Source of the DNA: Limnochordia bacterium
Lineage (GTDB): Bacteria > Bacillota > Limnochordia > Darwinibacteriales > DTU012
Direction: 5' to 3'
Length of the DNA stretch: 5,519 nt
NCBI GenBank assembly: GCA_007116995.1
Contig: SKHL01000289.1
Span: forward strand, 1-5,519
Shown piece after piece: positions 1 to 5,519 of this stretch. Made by a program: the position numbers and the translations under genes. The notes beneath the pieces are model-generated. The model saw nothing but the letters and a program-made list of their open reading frames with translations, was not told where the DNA came from and did no database searches. Within the stretch, counting starts at the first letter, position 1, and each line of letters starts with the position of its first letter.

Positions 1-2474
1 AGAGCCCTGCGTCGATCTGTTCGTTGAATAGATGGAGGCACAGCCTGAATGTGTGTTTTGGTGACTTGTGCGAGGGGTATCGGTCTATTGCTAAAGCCAT
101 CGATAGGTATGGGGGAGACAACGTCAGAATGTAATAATCCGTCTAAAGAATTCGGCTTATTATTAGGACGAAGCATGACTGGTAGGGTAGTTCCGTCAAT
201 GACCACATCTGTAGCCTTGATACCCATGGTAGCTTGGCGTACAGCGAGTCCTACTTGACCTGCTGTTAACCCCCCTAAAATACTACGCGCTGGATCTACT
301 TGCAAGAACAAGTCGTTAGAACCTTGGCCCTCAGAGTGTTGGATCTGACCATAATTTGGGTTTTTCTGGAGTTGATCTATTATGTGATCGCTTATGGACA
401 TAATCGTGTCTCTATCATCTCCACGAAGTTCGATAAGTAGCTGGGGTGTCAATGCACCGGCCACGGAGCCAAACAGCGAAGAGCCGAGAATGTTTACACG
501 GATAATATCATTTTGGAGGGCAACTCGCCTGATTTCTTGAGATATCTCTTGGCTAGTTCGATTACGTTGGTTCTTGGGAATTAACCCAATTTGTAAATCC
601 GCACTGTATAAATCAGCTGCATAGAACTGAGACATTAAATCAGTAGCTCCTTGGTCTCCTGCTTGTAAACTAATCCGTTCTATTTCAGGAATTTTTAATA
701 ACTCTTTTTCCAAACCTGCCAAGATATCATTTGTTCTCACATAGGGAACTCCGTGTGGCAGAATAGCCTGGATACCTATAATATTTTCATCCATAGAGGG
801 AAGAAATTCTTCACCTAGGGAAGGATAAATACTAGCTGCTATCACCATACCAATAAATACAATCACCAAAATGATTTGTTTCTTGTCAAGGCATCGTTGT
901 AGCATACGGCTATACCAAGCTATTAACTTGGTAAATAAAGGCCCATAGCCATGAGCTGTTTTCGATTCTTGTGTAGTAAGGATTCTCGACGTGAGCATGG
1001 GGACTACAGTCAACGCCACTAGCAAAGATGCTAGCAACGAAAAGGACACGGTTAAACCTAATTCTTTAAAAATCTCTCCAGCAATACTCTGCATATAGAC
1101 TACAGGTAAAAAAACTGCCAGAGTGGTGGTAGTTGACGCAATAATGGCAGAAGCAATTTCTTTGCTGCCAAATTCGGCAGCAAGAACCGGATCTTTTCCT
1201 TCCACTCGATGGCGATAAATATTTTCAAGCACAACGATTGACGAGTCAATGAGCATGCCTGCACCCAAGGCTAGTCCACCTAAGGTCATCATGTTAAGTG
1301 TAAGATTTCCAAAATATACCATGATAAAACTGGCAATAATTGAAATAGGAATGGCGAAACTTATAACGAGCAGACTATGAAGATTACGCAAGAAGACGTA
1401 AAGCACAATTAGGGCCAATAACGCGCCGAAAATACCATTGATAGCCAGGCTTTTAATGGATTGGAGAATAAAGTCTGATTGATCAACAATAGGAATAAAC
1501 TGCAATTGGGGATAGGTCTTAGCTAAGTCTGCTAATGCTTTATGTACATCAGAAGCGATTTGAACGGTGTTACCACCTGTCTGTCGCATTACTCGTATTA
1601 GTACAGTGTCCGATCCATTGAGTTTAGTAACACCGGCACGTTCTCGTATTATCTGTTCAACTTCAGCTACATCAGACAAGCGAATAATTGAAGGAATAAG
1701 TCCGCCGAGACTGAGAACGCCGTTTGTTGACTTTTGTCCAATAATTAAATTACGGAGTTCATCTATTCCAGAAATCCGATAACCAGTACGTAGATTATAA
1801 CGCTTATCGTGATCATTAATCGACCCACCGGGAATAATCATGTTCTGGAAACTAATCAATTGTTCCAAGAGCGTAGGCGTAAGATCCAGTTCGTCTAAGC
1901 GATCTGGAGCAAATAGAACTTGAACCTCAGCTTCTTTGGCTCCAAGGAGACCGACTTCAGCGACTCCTTGGATTTGCTCTAGTTGAGGGCTTATTCTTCG
2001 TAATAGCGCGGATAGTTCCAGATCATCAAGGGCGTCACTAGTGGCCCCGATTACCATTAAAGGAAAATCATTGGGATCTATGCGCGCGACAACAGGCTGC
2101 TGGACGGTGGACGGTAGTTGGAAGGTCACTTGCGCTAAATTGGATCGAATAGTATCTAAGGCTTCTAACATACTAGTGTTCCAGTCTAATTGCACAATAA
2201 TAGCAGATACATTTTCCATACTAAATGAATCCATGCGACTAATACCACTTACACTAGCTAATGCATTCTCAATGGGAATGGTAACGTCTTGTTCTACCAT
2301 CTCACCCGGGGCACTTGGATAGACTGTAACAATGGCAGCAACAGGAAAATTCAGATCAGGAAGTAAATCAATACCTATTCGTTGAACCGAAATCGTTCCG
2401 AATAAAATTATGATAAGAATAATGACAGTGATTGCGACAGGTCGTCGTACTGCTAGTACGGAAAGGTGATGCAT
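1..2474 (-). CDS. RND-family (HAE1/AcrB-type) efflux transporter permease, C-terminus cut off by the window edge
   Basis: Inner-membrane proton-driven efflux permease of the resistance-nodulation-division superfamily. The minus frame is open without a stop from ATG at 2474 to the left edge (824 codons); the family is usually about 1,020-1,060 residues, so roughly the last 200 are outside. Visible in order: TM1 (about residues 10-30), the porter entry motif LLPDLNFPVAAIVTVYPSAP (from about residue 39), a first periplasmic loop of about 300 residues, a TM2-TM6 block (about 340-497) containing GGLALGAGMLIDSSIVVLEN, then TM7 (about 527-545) and the start of the second periplasmic loop. The start is supported by AAGGAGGA ten bases upstream. 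It is the first gene of its unit: no membrane-fusion (HlyD-type) gene lies upstream, unlike many RND operons. Asp410 of the TM4 relay motif is present, but the next position is Ser411 where AcrB has a second Asp. Family assignment is firm; the substrate cannot be read from sequence. It could export drugs, lipids or surfactin-like compounds. Confidence 0.93.
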   Translation of the reverse strand, partial: MHHLSVLAVRRPVAITVIILIIILFGTISVQRIGIDLLPDLNFPVAAIVTVYPSAPGEMVEQDVTIPIENALASVSGISRMDSFSMENVSAIIVQLDWNTSMLEALDTIRSNLAQVTFQLPSTVQQPVVARIDPNDFPLMVIGATSDALDDLELSALLRRISPQLEQIQGVAEVGLLGAKEAEVQVLFAPDRLDELDLTPTLLEQLISFQNMIIPGGSINDHDKRYNLRTGYRISGIDELRNLIIGQKSTNGVLSLGGLIPSIIRLSDVAEVEQIIRERAGVTKLNGSDTVLIRVMRQTGGNTVQIASDVHKALADLAKTYPQLQFIPIVDQSDFILQSIKSLAINGIFGALLALIVLYVFLRNLHSLLVISFAIPISIIASFIMVYFGNLTLNMMTLGGLALGAGMLIDSSIVVLENIYRHRVEGKDPVLAAEFGSKEIASAIIASTTTTLAVFLPVVYMQSIAGEIFKELGLTVSFSLLASLLVALTVVPMLTSRILTTQESKTAHGYGPLFTKLIAWYSRMLQRCLDKKQIILVIVFIGMVIAASIYPSLGEEFLPSMDENIIGIQAILPHGVPYVRTNDILAGLEKELLKIPEIERISLQAGDQGATDLMSQFYAADLYSADLQIGLIPKNQRNRTSQEISQEIRRVALQNDIIRVNILGSSLFGSVAGALTPQLLIELRGDDRDTIMSISDHIIDQLQKNPNYGQIQHSEGQGSNDLFLQVDPARSILGGLTAGQVGLAVRQATMGIKATDVVIDGTTLPVMLRPNNKPNSLDGLLHSDVVSPIPIDGFSNRPIPLAQVTKTHIQAVPPSIQRTDRRRA

Positions 2475-2484
2475 TATGTAGCAA

Positions 2485-2492
2485 TCCTCCTT
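2485..2492 (-). promoter_or_regulatory. Ribosome binding site of the RND gene
   Basis: Read on the minus strand this is AAGGAGGA, a near-perfect Shine-Dalgarno sequence ending ten bases before the ATG at 2474. It fixes the start of the RND gene, whose N-terminus then runs directly into TM1 as expected for the family. Confidence 0.85.
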
Positions 2493-2546
2493 GGATATTA
2501 GTAATCGTGATGAAAATAGTAAAAATAATAAGAAATGATAAGTGCG

Positions 2547-2572
2547 TTTTTAGAAGGAGGGAATTCTAAAAA
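2547..2572. repeat. Perfect 9-bp inverted repeat in the divergent intergenic region; possible operator
   Basis: TTTTTAGAA (2547-2555) and its exact reverse complement TTCTAAAAA (2564-2572) flank an 8-base spacer, GGAGGGAA. The element lies near the middle of the 159-base gap between the RND gene and sleB, 73 bases from the RND start and 61 from the sleB start. Its symmetry and position fit a dimeric regulator's operator. A terminator is less likely, because both flanking genes read away from it and the stem is nearly all A-T. I recognise no specific regulator's consensus. The spacer contains GGAGGG on the plus strand, which looks like a ribosome binding site, but no start codon follows at a usable distance. 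Confidence 0.5.
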
Positions 2573-2616
2573 TACCTTATAAACTTCTTGATTTAGATAG
2601 GGTTTTCCTGCTAGGT

Positions 2617-2622
2617 AAAGGA
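2617..2622 (+). promoter_or_regulatory. Probable ribosome binding site of sleB (ATG start)
   Basis: AAAGGA lies 11 bases before the ATG at 2634, a slightly long spacing. A second candidate, AAAAGGA at 2637-2643, sits 8 bases before an in-frame GTG at 2652. The start of sleB is therefore not fully settled; both choices leave the hydrophobic N-terminal segment intact. Confidence 0.45.
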
Positions 2623-2633
2623 TTTATTTTACA

Positions 2634-3158
2634 ATGAAAAGGATGGTTATTGTGAAGAAAATAGTCAAATCTTTCCTCGTTGTCATGTTCTTAGGAGGAG
2701 TTGGGATCATTGTGTTATCAGTAGGTCTTCATCTACGAGGAGGGGGTTTTTTAACCCAGGATGTACCAGACCAGCTGTCTAAAGATAAACCGAGGATAAC
2801 AGCGCAAGAAAATGACTTGGATCTGTTAGCTAGAGCGGTTTTTGCTGAGGCAAAGGGGGAACCCTATGAAGGACAAATAGCCGTGGCTGCAGTTATTCTA
2901 AATAGAGTAGACCACCCGGAGTTTCCCAATACGATTGCTGGGGTGATCTATGAGCCGTTAGCCTTTCAAGTAGTGGCAAATGGGAGTATTAATCAGCAGC
3001 CAAATCAGGAGGCGATTACAGCAGCGTTTGATGCAGTCCATGGGGTTGATCCCTCAAATGGGTCACTATATTTCTACAATCCCAATAAAACTAGAAACCA
3101 ATGGATTCGTAGTCGGCCAGTAACCACCACCATTGGTCGGCACACATTTTCTTCCTAA
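2634..3158 (+). CDS. sleB: SleB-type spore cortex-lytic hydrolase, short membrane-anchored form
   Basis: Cell-wall hydrolase of the SleB/CwlJ family (Hydrolase_2 domain). In Bacillus, SleB is a lytic transglycosylase that cuts muramic-lactam-containing cortex peptidoglycan during germination. The 174-residue product has a Lys-rich start, a hydrophobic segment (about 13-33) with no obvious signal-peptidase site, a short linker, and the catalytic domain from about residue 62 to the end. Family hallmarks are LLARAVFAEAKGEPYEGQ (64-81), whose Glu72 matches the catalytic glutamate, then ILNRV (88-92), FPNTIAGVIYEPLAFQ (97-112), YFYNP (146-150) and the terminal IGRHTF (167-172). Bacillus SleB is about 300 residues with an N-terminal peptidoglycan-binding domain, which is absent here; in that respect the protein resembles CwlJ. 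The adjacent ypeB supports the SleB assignment. Translation may start at ATG 2634 or GTG 2652 (168 residues). In Bacillus the operon is transcribed in the forespore by sigma-G; I could not identify a convincing sigma-G promoter here. Confidence 0.9.
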   Translation: MKRMVIVKKIVKSFLVVMFLGGVGIIVLSVGLHLRGGGFLTQDVPDQLSKDKPRITAQENDLDLLARAVFAEAKGEPYEGQIAVAAVILNRVDHPEFPNTIAGVIYEPLAFQVVANGSINQQPNQEAITAAFDAVHGVDPSNGSLYFYNPNKTRNQWIRSRPVTTTIGRHTFSS

Positions 3159-3164
3159 CAAGAT

Positions 3165-3173
3165 AGGAGAGGA
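3165..3173 (+). promoter_or_regulatory. Ribosome binding site of ypeB
   Basis: AGGAGAGGA lies within the 19-base gap after the sleB stop and ends four bases before the ATG at 3178. It supports that start and translation of ypeB from a shared sleB-ypeB transcript. Confidence 0.75.
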
Positions 3174-3177
3174 TTAA

Positions 3178-4509
3178 ATGGGAAAGGCTACTAAAGCCCT
3201 GTCTTTGGCCCTAATTCTACTGCTTGCTGGTTTTGGAATTAGCCAGTTTTATGCTGGCCAAGCATACAAACAACAATTAGAAGCGCAGTATCAGAGAGCG
3301 TTTCGCGAGTTAGCTTTTCATATTAATGGTATTGAGATGGAATTGGCCAAAGCCGATGTAGCTTCCTCAGCTGAACAAACCGCAGATAGTTGGGCCAATA
3401 TATTGCGCTTGGTTTATGCAGCTCAAGCAAATTTAGGCCAGCTACCCGTTAGTGGGTTACAGCTAAGCCGGATAGAGCATTTTTTAGCTCAGGTTCAAAA
3501 TGAGATAGTCGCTTTTGCTAGGGAGTCATTACGGTATCCAGGTAGAGCAGATTCTATAGGGTTAAAGCAGATGTATCAACAGGCCCAATATTTAAATGGC
3601 GAGATGCAGAATGAATTAGCCGCAAGAGAGCGGGAAACTAGCTGGACTTCGTGGGAGCGGTATTTTCGCACTTCCATTACACGTAGTTCTAATATCGAAC
3701 CGGGTGATCGCAATCCATTAATGCAGTCACTGATGATGATTGAAGATGGAATGCGTCGATTTCCCGATTCAAGCTTTCCTGGAGAGATCAATCGTTTAAA
3801 GGCTCCAATTATAACCGGTAATCAGATTAGTCCCGAAGATGCTATCACGGTTGCTAGAGAATTTTTAGCCGATCTAGGGGATAATCGAGACTTTCAAGTG
3901 GTAAACGAGAGCCAAGGGGAACTGCGTACATTTACTGTACAAGCTAGTCCCCTGGTTCAGGGATCCAATCTAACGGTGGAGATCTCCCAGCATGAGGGGC
4001 TCGTGCTTTGGATGACTAATCCCCGCGGGGTTGAACGAGATGGCATCTCTCTTGAGGAGAGCAAACGACGGGCCCAGGATTTCCTTATTCAACGGGATTT
4101 TCCTCCTGTTGAAATTGTGAGTTGGGATCAATACCGGAATCGTACTACGATCGGATTTGTACCAGTATGGCAGGACGCCTTAATTTATCCCCAGCCACTG
4201 AAGGTACAAGTAGCCATGGATACAGGAGAGATCCTAGGCTTTCAAGCATTCGCATATCACGGGTTTCAACGTGAGCGGGATCTCCAACCGCTATTATCTC
4301 GTGGGGAAGCAGAGAGCAAGGTGCGGACGACTGGTTTGATTAGTGGGCCCCGCCTGGCTGTGATTCTTAATGCCTCCTTTCAGGAAGTATTGGCATATGA
4401 ATTCCGCATTCAACGCCAAGATGATCAGTTTTTAGTGTATATCAATGCAAATACTGGTCACGAAGAAAAGATTAACCGAGTTCAACCAGGTGAAGTGACT
4501 AGTTGGTAG
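3178..4509 (+). CDS. ypeB: Germination protein YpeB
   Basis: Partner protein of SleB. In Bacillus, YpeB and SleB depend on each other for stable accumulation in the dormant spore, and YpeB is proteolysed during germination. The 443-residue length is close to that of Bacillus YpeB (about 450). An N-terminal membrane segment (about 7-26) is followed by a helical region (about 30-200), rich in Gln, Glu and Ala and probably partly coiled-coil. The C-terminal half shows repeated PepSY-like units: about 216-283 (starting NQISPEDAITVAREFL), about 288-357 (GISLEESKRRAQDFL, then VQVAMDTGEILGFQA) and about 372-435, ending in the characteristic YINANTGHEEKINRV (421-435). The gene starts 19 bases after sleB on the same strand with a good ribosome binding site, so co-transcription is very likely. 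Its last 11 bases overlap the 3' end of the convergent polymerase gene. No frameshift or internal stop is seen. Confidence 0.93.
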   Translation: MGKATKALSLALILLLAGFGISQFYAGQAYKQQLEAQYQRAFRELAFHINGIEMELAKADVASSAEQTADSWANILRLVYAAQANLGQLPVSGLQLSRIEHFLAQVQNEIVAFARESLRYPGRADSIGLKQMYQQAQYLNGEMQNELAARERETSWTSWERYFRTSITRSSNIEPGDRNPLMQSLMMIEDGMRRFPDSSFPGEINRLKAPIITGNQISPEDAITVAREFLADLGDNRDFQVVNESQGELRTFTVQASPLVQGSNLTVEISQHEGLVLWMTNPRGVERDGISLEESKRRAQDFLIQRDFPPVEIVSWDQYRNRTTIGFVPVWQDALIYPQPLKVQVAMDTGEILGFQAFAYHGFQRERDLQPLLSRGEAESKVRTTGLISGPRLAVILNASFQEVLAYEFRIQRQDDQFLVYINANTGHEEKINRVQPGEVTSW

Positions 4510-5519
4510 GATTTAGTGATAGCGGTTGGATTTGGCTAGCAATTATGTTTACCTCTTGCCCGCTACGACGGATTAGCTCTCCAGTGATTAGTACGATGGG
4601 GTGGTTAAAGATATTTTTGGCATAGCGATGGTAAATGTTTTCAAAAATAGTTACATCAAAGAGACCGTACTCGTCTTCAAGGGTGAGGAAAACCACAATT
4701 TTTCCACTGCGTGTAGGGGGACGATGTGGGCGAATTACTAGGCCAGCCACTTTCACTTGACCTTTTTCTCGCGATAAGGCCTCCTGGCTGGTTTGAACGC
4801 CTTTCTCCCTTAGTGATGCTCGATAAAAATCCATCACATGGGTGGTAGCGGATAACTGTAATATTTGATATTCTTGGTGCCATCGTTGCCAAGGAGAAAA
4901 GTCCGCTAGATAGTGCGTAGGTTTATCTTCTGCAAAGAATAAGCTGCCCTGGCGATTTTGTAAATAGGTGGGCAATTTCCATAGCAAAGAGCGTCGATTA
5001 GGGCACATTTGATCGAAGGCCCCAGCGAGAATCAGGTTTTCCAGCACATCCTTGGGAAGGCTTGTACGGAAAATCAGCTCTGACAAAGAGTGAAACTGAC
5101 TTTTATTACGGGCTGCTAGGATTGCGTCAATATGTTTAGCTTCAATGCCCTTAACTTGTTTAAGACCAACTCGGATCCTGTTTTGGGAGACAGTGAAGTT
5201 AGATTCACTCAGATTAACATCTAAAGGGAGGATGTCTATTTTTCGTCGTCTCGCCTGTACGCATAAGGTGTTAGGAGGATAAAACCCCATTGGTTGGTGA
5301 TTTAGTAAGGCGGCGTAAAATTGAGCTGGATGGTGCTGTAGAAGATAGGCCGTTTTATAAGCGGTATCGGAAAAGGCTGCCGCATGGGCCTCGCAAAACC
5401 CATAGCCGGCATAGCCTACAATATAGGAAAAGATGGTATCAGCTATATCAGGCGATATACCTTTGGCAATTGCTTTTTTAATAAATCTTTCTCCGATACT
5501 ATACATCTCCGTTTGTGAG
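4499..5519 (-). CDS. dnaE2: DNA polymerase III alpha-type polymerase, DnaE2/ImuC-like, C-terminal part only
   Basis: C-family DNA polymerase fragment. The minus frame is open to the right edge (339 full codons, stop TAG at 4499-4501), so the N-terminal PHP domain and the catalytic palm, about two thirds of the protein, are outside. The ATG at 5506 is internal; residues here are counted from it. Visible are the fingers-region signature GYGFCEAHAAAFSDTAY (34-50) and LLNHQPMGFYPP (67-78) followed by ARRRKIDILPLDVN, which is the wording of the DnaE2/ImuC branch rather than of the replicative Bacillus DnaE. Next come a helix-hairpin-helix stretch (RVGLKQVKGI, about 112-134), a probable beta-clamp-binding motif QGSLF (186-190, bases 4937-4951) and an OB-fold nucleic-acid-binding domain (about 250-328). 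DnaE2/ImuC enzymes take part in error-prone translesion synthesis, usually under SOS control; the promoter is not in the window. The protein ends at LNPTN and lacks the RDFH-like tail common in proteobacterial ImuC. The polymerase family is firm; the DnaE2 subtype is probable. Confidence 0.85.
   Translation of the reverse strand, partial: SQTEMYSIGERFIKKAIAKGISPDIADTIFSYIVGYAGYGFCEAHAAAFSDTAYKTAYLLQHHPAQFYAALLNHQPMGFYPPNTLCVQARRRKIDILPLDVNLSESNFTVSQNRIRVGLKQVKGIEAKHIDAILAARNKSQFHSLSELIFRTSLPKDVLENLILAGAFDQMCPNRRSLLWKLPTYLQNRQGSLFFAEDKPTHYLADFSPWQRWHQEYQILQLSATTHVMDFYRASLREKGVQTSQEALSREKGQVKVAGLVIRPHRPPTRSGKIVVFLTLEDEYGLFDVTIFENIYHRYAKNIFNHPIVLITGELIRRSGQEVNIIASQIQPLSLNPTN

Noticed and set aside
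49..258. Small plus-strand open frame of 69 codons (likewise 1567-1782 and 2041-2322)
   Set aside because: All lie antisense within the intact RND coding frame, have no recognisable domain and read like shadow translations.
2501..2530. Possible sigma-G-like promoter, GTAAT (2501-2505) and AATAATA (2524-2530)
   Set aside because: The -10 resembles CATAATA, but the -35 is weak and the region is so AT-rich that such matches are expected by chance.
2525..2555. Minus-strand promoter for the RND gene, TATTAT (2525-2530) with TTCTAA (2550-2555)
   Set aside because: The -10 is fair but the -35 matches only half the consensus at a 19-base spacing. It is not strong enough to annotate, though it would place the inverted repeat over the -35.
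2588..2617. Possible sleB promoter, TTGATT (2588-2593) and TAGGTA (2612-2617) with an 18-base spacer
   Set aside because: The -10 match is poor for sigma-A, and the -10 element does not resemble the CATAnTA-like sigma-G consensus expected for sleB. It would also place the ribosome binding site almost inside the promoter.
3576..3791. Minus-strand open frame of 71 codons inside ypeB
   Set aside because: It is antisense to a well-supported gene and has no family resemblance.
4677..4892. Second minus-strand frame of 71 codons inside the polymerase gene, and a plus-strand frame at 5290-5481
   Set aside because: Both overlap the conserved polymerase frame and have low-complexity, non-protein-like translations.
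5504..5506. ATG at 5506 as the true start of the polymerase gene
   Set aside because: The frame continues upstream without a stop to the window edge, and this ATG lies within a region that is internal in the polymerase family, so the gene is simply cut by the edge.
1..5519. A new defence, mobile or RNA-based system
   Set aside because: All four genes belong to known families, noncoding space is about 160 bases plus one 19-base gap, and there are no repeat arrays, transposase genes or structured RNA signals.

Overview
The window holds four protein genes, two complete and two cut by the window edges. The spore-germination pair sleB-ypeB, adjacent and co-directional, points to an endospore-forming Firmicute (Bacillota). 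An HAE1-type RND pump and a DnaE2-like polymerase alongside it lean towards the clostridial or Peptococcaceae-like side rather than Bacillus. That finer placement is inference from gene content and protein flavour, not from a database comparison.

Layout from left to right. Positions 1-2474 (minus) carry the first 824 codons of a large RND-family inner-membrane efflux permease; its C-terminal end lies beyond the left edge. Positions 2475-2633 are the divergent intergenic region, with a strong ribosome binding site for the RND gene and a perfect 9-bp AT-rich inverted repeat near its centre. Positions 2634-3158 (plus) encode a short, membrane-anchored SleB-type cortex hydrolase. After 19 bases, 3178-4509 (plus) encode YpeB, its usual partner. 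Positions 4499-5519 (minus) carry the C-terminal 339 codons of a DNA polymerase III alpha-type polymerase, most like the error-prone DnaE2/ImuC branch. It converges on ypeB and overlaps its 3' end by 11 bases.

How the genes relate. SleB and YpeB act together: SleB cleaves spore cortex peptidoglycan at germination, and YpeB is needed for it to be stable and localised in the spore. The RND pump and the polymerase have no evident functional link to germination and look like neighbours in separate transcription units. I saw no RNA genes, mobile elements, CRISPR arrays or frameshifts, and no clear intrinsic terminator. The window reads as ordinary chromosomal sequence. The points most worth a second look are the inverted repeat between the divergent genes, the stripped-down SleB, the Asp-Ser pair in the RND proton-relay motif, and the overlapping convergent ends of ypeB and the polymerase gene.
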